A DNA stretch of 46,706 nt from a virus. Where the stretch lies: positions 1-46,706 of the IMG/VR virus record IMGVR_UViG_3300042356_001329; one strand, written 5' to 3'. The position numbers and the translations under genes were made by a program. Positions 22,101-29,481 of the stretch are shown here, in pieces (the stretch's first letter is position 1; the number at the start of each line of letters is the position of its first letter). The notes below the pieces were generated by a model. That model did no database searches. It was not told the origin of the DNA and saw only the letters and a list, made by a program, of their open reading frames with translations.

Positions 22101-22998
22101 TAAAACTGTTTCTGATGCACTCATTGCAGCCCTAGAGGAATCTGTTGATGGGAATTGGGAACGTCCTTGGAATTTGGGGACGACAATTCCAAGAAACGCT
22201 TCCACTGGCAGACAATATGGCGGGTTTAATGTCATCCTTTTTTCTCTTGTCCAACAGAATCGTAAATACGAGTATCCTGTATGGGCCACATACAAGCAAT
22301 GGGAAGCACTTGGCGCCCAAGTTCAAAGAGGCGAAAGGGGTTTGACCGGAATTAAGTGGGTTTCTCGCGAACGCGACGTCAAACTCCCAGATGGCACCCC
22401 GACCAAGGATACGTTCTTGACCCCTAGTGCCTTCACGGTTTTTAATATTGCCCAAGTTACTGGGGCGAATCCAGATGATTTCCTCCCTCCAAGGCTTTCT
22501 CCAGAAGAAAGAATTCCTGCTCTAGAAGAAATCTTTGGACAAATTCTTCCCAATATTAAAACAATCAATGGAGATTCTGCATACTATAGTCCGGCTAGTG
22601 ACTACATCAATATGCCCCCGTTCTCAGCCTTTAATGACCCAAGCGCATACTATGCAACACTTTCTCACGAATTGATTCACTGGACAGGAAATAAAAAAAG
22701 AGCCGACCGCCCAAATATGAACCGATTTGGGACACCAGAATATGCTTTTGAAGAATTAGTAGCAGAAATAGGTTCTGCTTATCTAATGGCACTCCTTGGG
22801 ATGGAAGCAACACCTCAAAAACAACACGCCCAATATTTGAAATCATGGATCGAAATATTAAAAGATGACCCTACCGCAATTCAACGTGCCGCAAGCCAAG
22901 CACAAAAAGCAGTAGATTATCTTATTGCTCAATCACCAAAACTACAAGAATTATCGACGCCTATTAACATTTCACAAAATTTAGTGGAAGAAGCCTGA
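16153..22998 (+). CDS. Giant 2281-aa polyvalent protein: Cys modules, zincin, zeta-toxin-like kinase, pentapeptide repeats, ArdC
   Basis: The ATG follows GAAGG. In order: two Cys modules with LGC...WMPC (about residues 21-37 and 145-161); an acidic WDGDNDG loop at about 239 followed by RPSIPG; a zincin-like HEMGH at 461-465; a zeta-toxin/PNPase-type kinase with P-loop GTTGSGKS near 700; a possible ADP-ribosyltransferase-like region (LTHTGHPELENG near 1101, GEFQVFG near 1287); two pentapeptide-repeat blocks (about 1395-1505 and 1580-1700); and a C-terminal ArdC antirestriction module (about 1975-2275) with the ssDNA-binding N-terminal domain and metallopeptidase HELIH at 2172-2176 plus a downstream FEELVAEIG. 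GMRS linkers or variants (GLRSR, GMASR, GMSSR) separate blocks. ArdC proteins protect incoming DNA from restriction in plasmids and phages. Assignment of ArdC and the P-loop kinase is confident; the ART region is weak. Confidence 0.85.
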   Translation: MKSTSSSTYKKMRALREAQKLGCSGAHQNSDGRWMPCSSHDKLTQVAPVIASASRDAISQNRGKRTLKGSNKIKKQWENLGQSGILNLGNVAGGGLVAGSPTGNFGGDAAGMSAKALPNIFGPRDQDVDVFTDIESARQRSRQLGCVGVSRRISKTGATVWMPCTNMSDYSSLAGTTSLGRRHQKERLERVINAAIEKKLKKNNKRNKKSLAGDINFKALGGGLGGNLNRPAFFDPNAWDGDNDGRVQDNTPFERPSIPGVNGLPVSGMRSVSKPRLNIDEAQRESIESGDTAFDELVLSKKAKKYARKYLKLFESTFEPIDEKYRYMDDDEIIDLIRSSMPASAEELKQLVRTNPFTKNKARTAWSRLMQANPDFEATAKMRDAFIKQIKDNPGVLEMVRRYGVPPIVATEYVPALAWYGNNTEGWGESGGGWAHLGVIAMNYTWVEFDHGMSIEDAVRHEMGHAWEAMAAVQNDKARAHYALQFSELYEGLIQMSRNKEKASSYHDAKWGNESEHASAAKISEYATTARIEWLAETIAALTSSDPSKRAKVDATAKENISESFGIAPWEVEQIFTPIDGSGGFASRISSLPNKRDLDNPSLSDFLKKRYEIDEDSLSESMKWVEKNPEYLSDMSLSVQLSSSPGVQSQYRRSVVEGFRSYNSQGRQGSGGREMGQKILGRVNPEESNQDEPTLYFVGGTTGSGKSTLVARGVMDGVPNQSSAAHIDPDEIKTGLVGWNGGQGASAVHQASRVATDKIMDDAALQRMHMVVQGTGKRREHLTNMRRRGYKTSGHFVWIPDDLADQRVAERKRNGGANIPTYFGSQIARELRSGPDSVSRQITDGLYDEFFLYDNSGDVPKLVAKRLTDGSFEILNNQVFNSFFSPTGAKFVRDYWESNSPSNKKNLTRTGMSSRRGLSSMGDKVGMRSRRLGEWEDVTDYDKFGESSIALKNTYGEDSLRDLSEILESEQSSIKKAIAHWEKTGEWLGEDFNVSMPRTPNAKSGITKNHTAESLLKNQTKEQMKNNFDLYLNNIDAQLKHVRGRLKNIEEINNGAEPLHINFATLRDMPDFDALVKRGKEINNLRYGDENPLISDDYIYLTHTGHPELENGILDPNFSLDAGGGGIPGRGSMDTKRLNKVGRDMIVRKYETAEKDLTAWQEVVDHFSKTGEWRGAKLAKSLQLGAQKPTGRIFNDYSADDLDNKISSEYLLDQASNSIDFNKEVLQRLSKQYGPAKRNEEHLSYEFAGSGPNFGYSRRDTPSSKTYLVRVPRDEATTEAGPSTMGEFQVFGQLKPVASFEFPSNINDWDTNAAATAYFEKIALKNEGIATSGMRSRNQLGQSIEKDEIFGGSVFSGFTPRNPLTTRDLNNNNLRMAEMISIHVDPRIDFKNRNMDYANLTRAHLGGIDLTESSLFSSNLSNLNGSGVIFGKTNSKPADLRYSILSAAQMPNSQFEGVDLSGALMISTNFNKANLKNTNFENAVLWNSDFRGADLRGSNITVEQLMNSKFDSTTKLPEGMSLPIAENNGTNTQKPSTHKIPLGVIGNDDADLLRKNLVDGVLKIDGPLDAKKLELLRRNLSKSEISNTDLRRSTFNESTFFNSTMANVDLTGSSLFKSNFNKSTLNNIKFNHANLVGANFRNAIIGRNVSFKGANLTDANFADAKIQGKIDLSGADLTGAILDGVDLRDAIVDSQTKLDGAIGLDRNKTPKMVVRGLRSRNYSDMSTEDLINTPGNVLLSDANDALLEIGKMSNAKRPDANIDPLVSKIQIIYGHLNDVPGINEDFSIKNSELDNQISAVNNIIDQFGTFKFGDGQPIDVRKFIENKDKSGYVKAIKSSGQNVPLSIPINEWNKINSQLIARDMLNDRKELLSPTTKIVKSKLNSSVATEAMLSDYGIMSNINNLPDFSIAEPIRKKRPTPSIASGELGPNEMLIYNSNNRPTISKIPKSQRIEQSINRVNGMASRSKPTSETGRANRSEEIYKTVSDALIAALEESVDGNWERPWNLGTTIPRNASTGRQYGGFNVILFSLVQQNRKYEYPVWATYKQWEALGAQVQRGERGLTGIKWVSRERDVKLPDGTPTKDTFLTPSAFTVFNIAQVTGANPDDFLPPRLSPEERIPALEEIFGQILPNIKTINGDSAYYSPASDYINMPPFSAFNDPSAYYATLSHELIHWTGNKKRADRPNMNRFGTPEYAFEELVAEIGSAYLMALLGMEATPQKQHAQYLKSWIEILKDDPTAIQRAASQAQKAVDYLIAQSPKLQELSTPINISQNLVEEA

Positions 22999-22999
22999 C

Positions 23000-23203
23000 A
23001 TGCTGCAACGACCAAAAGGACCAAACGGTTCATTTACGGATGATCAAATTAGAAAAGCAAAAGCGTACGCCTTAGAAGTAAACGCCGCCGCATTTAACAT
23101 GCCAGAAAAAAGCCAAACACTGTTAGAAAAGATCAAAAAAACGTTCCGACGCAACATTGTTAAACGCACGGAATCAGTAGAACCAGAAAATAGTCGTCAT
23201 TAA
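23000..23203 (+). CDS. Hypothetical 67-aa basic helical protein
   Basis: It begins one base after the stop of the ArdC-containing gene. The product is small, basic and probably helical, with an N-terminal GPNGSFTDDQ segment that resembles the GPxGPFTDL repeats of the 127-aa protein at 30520. No family is recognised. It is the last gene before the capsid promoter and could be a vestigial scaffold or a decoration-type protein. Confidence 0.55.
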   Translation: MLQRPKGPNGSFTDDQIRKAKAYALEVNAAAFNMPEKSQTLLEKIKKTFRRNIVKRTESVEPENSRH

Positions 23204-23230
23204 ATAAAATACTGATAAAATTTGCTATTG

Positions 23231-23258
23231 TTGCACTAAAGTAGCAGCATAATAATGT
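23231..23258 (+). promoter_or_regulatory. Likely capsid-gene promoter
   Basis: TTGCAC (23231-23236) and TAATGT (23253-23258) are separated by 16 bases in the 132-bp gap before the capsid gene. The leader downstream, about 70 bases, is A/C-rich and ends with the SD CTAGGAG before ATG 23336. The hexamers are only moderately close to consensus; the main support is that this is the one sizeable non-coding gap in the first 24 kb. Confidence 0.45.
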
Positions 23259-23335
23259 AGTTTAGTAAGACAGGGCTGGGTGCTTACCTAAGCCAAGCAA
23301 ACAACAACCCAACAACCCTCAACTAGGAGTAAAAA

Positions 23336-24643
23336 ATGTCACAAGACACCGCTCGCCTGAACGAATTGCAGACCGCACTTCGTCAGAAGATGACCGACAA
23401 TAAGGCCATCGCAGATTCATTCAAAATTGAAAACGGCACCGTCGTAGTTTCAGCCGCTCAAAAGTCAGCATTCGACGTCAACATGAAGGACATCAAGGAA
23501 ATTAAAAGCCTTATCGATGGCCTTCAGGGTATGAGTGCTGCTGAAGAGTGGAACCGCTCGGGATACTCTTCCGTCGGTGGCTCGGCTGCTGCAGGTGCAT
23601 CGTACAACGGTCGCACCTCATTCAAGTCAATCGGTGATGAGTTCATCCAGTCCGCAGAATTCAAGTCACTCAACGGTGGCCGCAATGGCGCGAACATGAC
23701 CTCACCATTCACAACCAATGCAGTTCTCACCGGTTCATACAACCAGAAGGACATGTACTCGGCCCTCCCGACCGGAACCCCCGGAACGTTTGGCGCTGTT
23801 CAGCGTGACCCTATCGTTGTTCCTCCGATGCGCACCAAGCGTGTTCGTGACTTGTTCCCGGTTCGTACCACAACCGCACAAGTTATTGAATACTTCCGTA
23901 TGACTGGTTTCGCCAATAACGCTGCTGCAGTTGCACAGCGCAACAACGACAACACCAACTTCGGTGTCAAGCCGCAGTCGTCATTCACCTTCGTAGGCGA
24001 GCAGGCTCCGGTCCGCACCATCGCTCACTGGGAAGCCGCACACCGCAACGTTCTTGCTGACGAACCGCAATTGCGTTCGATCATCGACAACGAATTGATG
24101 TACGGTCTTCGTTTGCAGGAAGATGCACAGATTCTTGCTGGTGACGGTACTGGTGAAAACCTTCAGGGTGTTTTGACTACTACCGGCATTCAGGAATACG
24201 ACTGGTCATCAGGTGCCACCCTCCCCGTAGTCGACACCAAGGCTGACGCGATTCGTCGTGCCGCAACCTTGTCGTTCCTCGCCTACTACGAGCCAACCGG
24301 CATCGTTATGCACCCGAACGACTGGGAAGACATCGAATTGACCAAGGATTCACAAGGTCAGTACCTCGTAGCGGTTTCGGTCGCTATGGGTGGCGAGCCC
24401 AAGTTGTGGCGTATCCCGATTGTCGAAACTCCAGCCATCGCCGAAGGTACCGCACTTGTCGGTGCATTCGGTACCGGCGCACAGTTGTACGACCGTGAGC
24501 AGGCCAGTATCCGTATCAGCGAACAGCACAGCGACTTCTTCGTCCGTAACGCCATTGTGGTGTTGGCCGAACAGCGTTTGGCTCTTGCTGTTAAGCGTCC
24601 GGAAGCATTCGTCAAGGTTAACTTCGACGCCAAGCCTGCCTGA
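23336..24643 (+). CDS. HK97-fold major capsid protein
   Basis: The 435-aa length and layout fit the Phage_capsid family. An N-terminal helical delta-domain-like region (about residues 1-110) contains DEFIQSAEFK. The core follows, with the hallmark ILAGDGTGENLQGVL (about 266-280), an HPNDWEDIEL segment, and a C-terminal VNFDAK end. An internal prohead cleavage around residues 95-115 would be usual in this family but cannot be placed exactly. GGAG precedes the ATG. The codons are visibly more C-ending and GC-rich than in neighbours, in line with high expression. It has its own upstream promoter candidate and a strong downstream terminator, so it is probably transcribed at a different level from the genes around it. 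Confidence 0.95.
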   Translation: MSQDTARLNELQTALRQKMTDNKAIADSFKIENGTVVVSAAQKSAFDVNMKDIKEIKSLIDGLQGMSAAEEWNRSGYSSVGGSAAAGASYNGRTSFKSIGDEFIQSAEFKSLNGGRNGANMTSPFTTNAVLTGSYNQKDMYSALPTGTPGTFGAVQRDPIVVPPMRTKRVRDLFPVRTTTAQVIEYFRMTGFANNAAAVAQRNNDNTNFGVKPQSSFTFVGEQAPVRTIAHWEAAHRNVLADEPQLRSIIDNELMYGLRLQEDAQILAGDGTGENLQGVLTTTGIQEYDWSSGATLPVVDTKADAIRRAATLSFLAYYEPTGIVMHPNDWEDIELTKDSQGQYLVAVSVAMGGEPKLWRIPIVETPAIAEGTALVGAFGTGAQLYDREQASIRISEQHSDFFVRNAIVVLAEQRLALAVKRPEAFVKVNFDAKPA

Positions 24644-24666
24644 TAAGCAAACAAAATAATTAGTGT

Positions 24667-24705
24667 GAAACCCCCCGGTTGGATGCGAATCCTCTGGGGG
24701 GTTTC
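24667..24705 (+). terminator. Rho-independent-type terminator after the capsid gene
   Basis: A perfect 10-bp stem (GAAACCCCCC at 24667-24676, GGGGGGTTTC at 24696-24705) with a 19-base loop lies 23 bases past the capsid stop and is followed by a T-rich stretch (TCATTTATAA). The T-run is not continuous, but the stem is very stable. Confidence 0.85.
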
Positions 24706-24746
24706 TCATTTATAACTACAAAACTTGTGAGATAATAAGAAGTGTT

Positions 24747-24923
24747 ATGGGAAAGCAAAATCATTTTGATGATGAAGATGACTTCAATTGGGAAGACATT
24801 GAACGCATCACTAAAAATTTTAAAGGTTCTGCAGATGACATTGAAGACATCATTTTCAATGAAGCACAACCGAAGAAAAAGAAAAAACAACAAATTTTTA
24901 AAACTAGATTTGATCAGGATTAA
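24747..24923 (+). CDS. Small 58-aa acidic protein
   Basis: ATG 24747 opens a 58-codon frame with sensible composition: an acidic N-terminal half (DDEDDFNWEDIE), a helical middle and a Lys-rich tail (PKKKKKQQ). The N-terminal FNWEDIE resembles the FHWDDIN at the start of the following 902-aa protein, which may mark a shared docking motif. It lies between the capsid terminator and the next operon. A longer overlapping frame in the same place has poor composition and I reject it. Function unknown. Confidence 0.6.
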   Translation: MGKQNHFDDEDDFNWEDIERITKNFKGSADDIEDIIFNEAQPKKKKKQQIFKTRFDQD

Positions 24924-24931
24924 GGTGCTTC

Positions 24932-27640
24932 ATGAGCAATTTTCATTGGGATGATATCAACGTTAAGGTTGATGATTCTTGTCCTATTGCTACTAGCGAT
25001 ATTTCTGTCAATCTAAAGAACCGTCAGAAGGCAATTGATACTGCTGGTTATGGTCCGCTTAATCCAACGAAACCAAATAACGAATTTTGGGATGCTAAGG
25101 CAGAGCGTTGGAATGTTACTGCTGATGATGCACGTGATCAAAAGTGCGGTAACTGTGCTGCTTTTATTCAAACAAAGAGAATGCTTGATTGTATTGATAA
25201 AGGTTTAGGCAACGAGTCAGGCAATTCTGCTTGGGATGTTATTAATGCTGGTGATCTTGGTTATTGTGAGGCTTTCGATTTTAAGTGTGCCTCATCTCGT
25301 ACTTGTGATACTTGGATCGTTGGTGGTCCTATTACTGAAGAGAAGGAAAATAATATGGAAGAGAAATCTCTTGAAGATATGTATTCGGAACTCTTGGCTA
25401 TTGAAGAGAAGTCTTTAGAGGATACTTATTTGGAACTTTTGGCTATTGAAGAAAAGGCGGGCTTGATGGTTCCAGTTCGCCCTGACATTGAGGGCCTTAG
25501 ACTTAGAAAACCCAAGTTTGAAAAAAGGCTTCGCCCCCGACCGCCACTACCTGGGCCTGGTCCTGGTGGCATGGGTAGGGGGAGATATAAGGCTGAGGAA
25601 GAAGATGAGCCTGAAGAGGACATGCTTTATGATGAAGAGTATGTAGGCGACGATGAAGATGATAAAGCAATGATGAGGCCTATGGGTGGCGGTGGTGGTG
25701 CTGCTAATAATCCTGGTAGTCCTCGTGCTGCTGACGAACGTCAACGAGGTCGTCAGTTTATGAATTGGGCTAGTGGTCAATCGCCAAGTGGCAATAATGT
25801 TCATCCGACCTCTGTTGGCAATATGGATATCGGTGATTCTGGACGAAGAAACGTTGCTAATAGCAGAATGACTGATCTTATGAGAAATAGGTCTTGGACG
25901 AACCCAAGTCCGCGCCCTCGTGTTCGTCCTGAACGTGGTCCTGGAAATCCCGGACCGGCGAAAAAACCGAATATTCAACCGGCCCCACTACCCTCACAAA
26001 ACTACAAACCTAAAGATAAACCGAAGGATTGGGGTAGCGATAATAACGCTCAACTAATTTCTGGTGGTATTCCACAGAAGTCGGCGTGGGATGAAGAAGC
26101 ATATTATGAGTACGATTACGACTTCGATATGAAGAAGTTGCCGATTCAAGGTTCTTCACCTAAGCCATACAAGGCTTCTGGGCCTTCTGCTGATGCTCGT
26201 GCTGGTGCTTCTGTTGCTAAAGATCGTGCAGGTCTTGCTGCTGCGGGAAGATATTTTGGCGACCCGCAGAAAGGTAAAGAAAGAATAAGAAGTTTTGGCA
26301 ATACCGCTATTGGGGCGGCTGGTTCAGCATCGGGTGCCCCTATGGGTGATAATAGGAATGGCACAATTCGTCCGAATCGCGGAGCAGGCAATCCTGGCAG
26401 ACCCGCACCGCGACCTGTTCGTGGACCAGGGAAGGCCGCACCTACTTCTTTTGGTGATTACTTGCGTGGCAATGACCTTGGTCAGTCTAAGGGTCGTAGT
26501 GCTGCTGTGGGTCGTCGTGGTGCTAGTATTCGTCAGGCGGCATATGATATTGCTGGTAGCGAAGGACCTAAGCGTGGGCCGTCTTCTGTTGATCGCCCTC
26601 AGCAACAAAAGCCAATGGCATTCAATCAGGCTGTCCCTCGTCAAGATAAGCCCTCACAAGGTTCACTGGGTAAGTTTGGTAAGCCGAAGACGTGGAGTGG
26701 TTCGCCTGGTGCTGGCGGCCCTCGCCAAAGTGTTAATCCTAATATTCGATCATTCGCAGGCAAGTCGTATGATGAAGGCTACGAGTATGATGAGTACGAC
26801 GAGTACTTGTACCAGAAGTCTTACGATCAAGGCTATGACGAGTACGACGAGTACGACGAGTACATTGATTTCAAGGGCATGACTGATGAGCAGGCTGCTG
26901 GTTTGCGTGCAGCAGGCAACTACTTCAGTGGCCGCAATGTCGGCGGTAGTTCATTTGGCTCCGCTGATACTATGGCATCACGTGGAGCAGTGCGTCGATC
27001 AGCAGCACTTCAAAATTTTGGTAGCGAAGGACCGAAGCGTGGTGCACCATCCAAGCCTAGACCCGCTATGAGGAATACCCCGAATAGAACGCGCCCGGGG
27101 AATGTTTCGCCTGGTGCTGGTGGTCCTCGCGGTCCTCGACCTGGTGCAAAACCAGCATCATCTGGCGGTGGCGGCGGCGGCTTCTATGGTGAAAGTCTTA
27201 GTTCTAGATGGGACAGATGGACCGGCAAGGGTTCTGATGAAGAAATGTATTGGGATGACGAAGATGAGATGGCGATTCCTCCAGACACCGATGATAAGGC
27301 AGCAAATCCTGGAAGTTACGAACAAGCAGCAGGACGTGAAAGATTCCGACAGTTTGGTGATCACCTTAATGCTACGGATGTCGCTAAGGGCCCCCAGCGT
27401 GATGCAGAATCTGCAAAACGCAAAGCAGGTCTGAGTAAATACGTTGCAGGTTATAGTTCCGCAATGGGGACGGCTCAGACTTATGGTGGTAATAGAAGCG
27501 CCAGTAAACCACGGCCAATTCGTGGTCCAGGGAACACAGGGGCACCAAAACCACCAAGACCAATTCGTGGACCTGGTAATCCTGGACGTACGACCAACGC
27601 TCCCCGTCCTGGAACACCTAATCCTAGACGATATGTCTGA
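24932..27640 (+). CDS. 902-aa Pro/Gly/Arg-rich structural-type protein with Cys cluster and RPxRGPGNPG linkers
   Basis: The N-terminal 140 residues hold a Cys cluster (QKCGNCAAF, then GYCEAFDFKC and TCDTW). It resembles small Fe-S or zinc-type modules in other phage virion proteins. Next is a tandem 15-residue repeat EEKSLED(M/T)Y(S/L)ELLAI (DNA about 25360-25450). The remainder alternates short basic helical segments (AAGRYF.., SIRQAAYDI.., RERFRQFG..) with Pro/Gly linkers of the form RP(I/V/E/N)RG(P/A)GN(P/T)G, and very acidic Tyr-rich stretches (YDEYDEYDEY near 26775-26872). This modular build mirrors the GMRS-linked proteins upstream but with a different linker. No enzyme motif is seen. 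Likely a virion-associated or internal protein. Confidence 0.65.
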   Translation: MSNFHWDDINVKVDDSCPIATSDISVNLKNRQKAIDTAGYGPLNPTKPNNEFWDAKAERWNVTADDARDQKCGNCAAFIQTKRMLDCIDKGLGNESGNSAWDVINAGDLGYCEAFDFKCASSRTCDTWIVGGPITEEKENNMEEKSLEDMYSELLAIEEKSLEDTYLELLAIEEKAGLMVPVRPDIEGLRLRKPKFEKRLRPRPPLPGPGPGGMGRGRYKAEEEDEPEEDMLYDEEYVGDDEDDKAMMRPMGGGGGAANNPGSPRAADERQRGRQFMNWASGQSPSGNNVHPTSVGNMDIGDSGRRNVANSRMTDLMRNRSWTNPSPRPRVRPERGPGNPGPAKKPNIQPAPLPSQNYKPKDKPKDWGSDNNAQLISGGIPQKSAWDEEAYYEYDYDFDMKKLPIQGSSPKPYKASGPSADARAGASVAKDRAGLAAAGRYFGDPQKGKERIRSFGNTAIGAAGSASGAPMGDNRNGTIRPNRGAGNPGRPAPRPVRGPGKAAPTSFGDYLRGNDLGQSKGRSAAVGRRGASIRQAAYDIAGSEGPKRGPSSVDRPQQQKPMAFNQAVPRQDKPSQGSLGKFGKPKTWSGSPGAGGPRQSVNPNIRSFAGKSYDEGYEYDEYDEYLYQKSYDQGYDEYDEYDEYIDFKGMTDEQAAGLRAAGNYFSGRNVGGSSFGSADTMASRGAVRRSAALQNFGSEGPKRGAPSKPRPAMRNTPNRTRPGNVSPGAGGPRGPRPGAKPASSGGGGGGFYGESLSSRWDRWTGKGSDEEMYWDDEDEMAIPPDTDDKAANPGSYEQAAGRERFRQFGDHLNATDVAKGPQRDAESAKRKAGLSKYVAGYSSAMGTAQTYGGNRSASKPRPIRGPGNTGAPKPPRPIRGPGNPGRTTNAPRPGTPNPRRYV

Positions 27641-29033
27641 TAACTATCTTCATAATTGGGAAGTAAAAAAACTTCGTATCGCAGAATACGACGATCTTCC
27701 TGACGATTACATCATCGACGAAGATGGGAAAATGGTTGTTATGCCAACTGAAGAGTTGTATGACGACGGGTCTGAAGACGATGAAGAAGATTCTTCTGAT
27801 GAAGAGGAGAAGGCTGCTTTTTCTGGTTCGGCAGATACTCGTGAACGTAGAGCAGTTTCTGATGAGTTTCGTCGTACCGGTAAGGGTCAGGGATACGACA
27901 AACTAACTACACCTAGCCAGGTTGCTGCTTATCGTTCGTCGTATGGTTTGGGTCCAGCGAAGCCGGGTAGTGGTTCAAATCCACCTCCTGGACCTGCGCC
28001 GATGCCGAATCAAACACTGCCAATCAATCCAAGACGCAGACCAGCCCCCATGCCAGTAAACCGAGGCAGACAAACAAACGATCCAGGATTCAGAAGGCCC
28101 GCGCCCAATCAAAATCGTAGACCTGCACCCATGCCGACATACCGAGCAAACGAAACAAACGATCAAGGATTCATGAAATCCGCACAACAACCATTACGTG
28201 ACCCCGACGGCGGGTTAACCGCTGCTGGTCGTAAACATTTCAAGGAGACAGAAGGTGCGAATCTTAAACCCGGTGTTAAAGGTGCGGCAGATACGCCAAC
28301 CAAAATGCGTCGCAAAGGTTCTTTCTTGGTTAGGTTCTTTACGAATCCGCGTGGACCAATGGTTGATCCGAAAGGAAGACCGACTCGTCTCGCGTTATCA
28401 GCGCGAGCGTGGGGCGAACCCGTACCACGAAACTTGGAAGACGCAGCAAAACTTGCAGCAAAAGGACGTCGACTCCTAGATCGATATAGAAACAGCAAAG
28501 AAGAATCCAAAGGTCAGAAATCTTTTGAACAATTTGAATTATCTATGAAGCAGTTAAAGAGACCTCGCAATTCTAATGATGGAATGATCGAACCTGGCAA
28601 CATCGATGTATCAAAGCGCCGTGCCGTAAAACTCCCAGGTGGAGATTATGGCACTGTTCGAAGCATGGGAATTACTGACAACGGAAAAGAAGTCCTCATT
28701 CCAACAATTGGTCCTCGTGGAGAAAATTGGAGCGGCCCCAAGGGTGAACAAAGTGCTCGGGATCACTATAAAAGAACTGGACAACATCTAGGTAAGTTCA
28801 ATTCAATATCAGCGTCAAATGCGGCTGGGAAAAGACTTTCTAACAATGAAGCAAACCGCATCAATAAACCGCGTAAGGCATACAACACAACCAGTGGAAC
28901 AATGGATAGTCGTGAGCGAGCGAGTGCTGCAGAAGGACGAGACATAAATAGTAATCTTACCCGCCCTATTCGTGGTCCAGGGAACCCAGGAAGACCAAAA
29001 GCACCATCCATACGACCAAAGCCTAATAGATAA
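27633..29033 (+). CDS. 466-aa protein with DUF6321-like domain and large-polyvalent-protein-type domain
   Basis: ATG 27633 overlaps the previous stop by eight bases; a longer frame starting upstream is ruled out because it overlaps the 902-aa gene. The N-terminus is acidic. Pro-rich repeats with RRPAPMP follow. Residues about 195-290 (LTAAGRKHFKETEGANLKPG onward, with GSFLVRFF, GRPTRLALSARAWGEP and AAKGRRLL) match my memory of DUF6321. Residues about 335-390 (VLIPTIGP, then ARDHYKRTGQHLGKF) look like a domain found at the ends of very large phage proteins. It closes with an RPIRGPGNPGRP linker. Function unknown; a virion role is likely. Confidence 0.65.
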   Translation: MSDNYLHNWEVKKLRIAEYDDLPDDYIIDEDGKMVVMPTEELYDDGSEDDEEDSSDEEEKAAFSGSADTRERRAVSDEFRRTGKGQGYDKLTTPSQVAAYRSSYGLGPAKPGSGSNPPPGPAPMPNQTLPINPRRRPAPMPVNRGRQTNDPGFRRPAPNQNRRPAPMPTYRANETNDQGFMKSAQQPLRDPDGGLTAAGRKHFKETEGANLKPGVKGAADTPTKMRRKGSFLVRFFTNPRGPMVDPKGRPTRLALSARAWGEPVPRNLEDAAKLAAKGRRLLDRYRNSKEESKGQKSFEQFELSMKQLKRPRNSNDGMIEPGNIDVSKRRAVKLPGGDYGTVRSMGITDNGKEVLIPTIGPRGENWSGPKGEQSARDHYKRTGQHLGKFNSISASNAAGKRLSNNEANRINKPRKAYNTTSGTMDSRERASAAEGRDINSNLTRPIRGPGNPGRPKAPSIRPKPNR

Positions 29034-29034
29034 C

Positions 29035-29439
29035 ATGATCAATCCATACTGGTACACAGGAAAAGTTCTAGGAGTCGTAGATGGTGACACCGTTGACCTA
29101 ATGGTCGACCTTGGTTTTAGTGTTCATCATAAGATTCGTGTTCGTCTCTATGGAATCAACACACCCGAATCACGCACTAAGGACGCAGCCGAAAAACAAA
29201 TGGGTCTCAAAGCCAAAGAATTCACAAAAGATTGGCTACACAACCACGAGACGGTTTTCATCAAAACCATCGTTGATAAGAACGAAAAGTACGGTCGTGT
29301 ACTTGCCGAACTCTACTCATCGGGCGACATCGAATCACCAACAACCGCATGCCTCAACAAAGACATCGTTGGCGCAGGATATGCACGCGAATACTTCGGT
29401 GTTGGCGACAAGACATGGACTGAATTCAAAACCAAATAA
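29035..29439 (+). CDS. Staphylococcal-type thermonuclease (SNase) family nuclease
   Basis: The 134-aa protein has the full SNase core: VDGDT (D16, D18), RVRLYGINTPES with R37 and E45, and YGRVLAEL with R88. These correspond to the calcium-binding and catalytic residues of the family, so it should cut DNA or RNA. No signal peptide is present, so it acts in the cytoplasm or is packaged. It starts two bases after the upstream stop and is probably cotranscribed. Possible roles are degrading host nucleic acid or processing phage DNA. Confidence 0.9.
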   Translation: MINPYWYTGKVLGVVDGDTVDLMVDLGFSVHHKIRVRLYGINTPESRTKDAAEKQMGLKAKEFTKDWLHNHETVFIKTIVDKNEKYGRVLAELYSSGDIESPTTACLNKDIVGAGYAREYFGVGDKTWTEFKTK

Positions 29440-29481
29440 AAGTTTGAGTTAAACAAAACTTACTTACTGAAGGAAAATAAA

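Noticed and set aside
24742-24954. 70-aa + strand frame after the capsid terminator
   Set aside because: The overlapping 58-aa frame at 24747-24923 has a better start, acidic protein-like composition and fits the spacing to the next gene.
27973-27990. tRNA T-loop-like GGTTCAAATCC
   Set aside because: It is inside a coding gene and no cloverleaf can be built around it; I saw no tRNA in the window.
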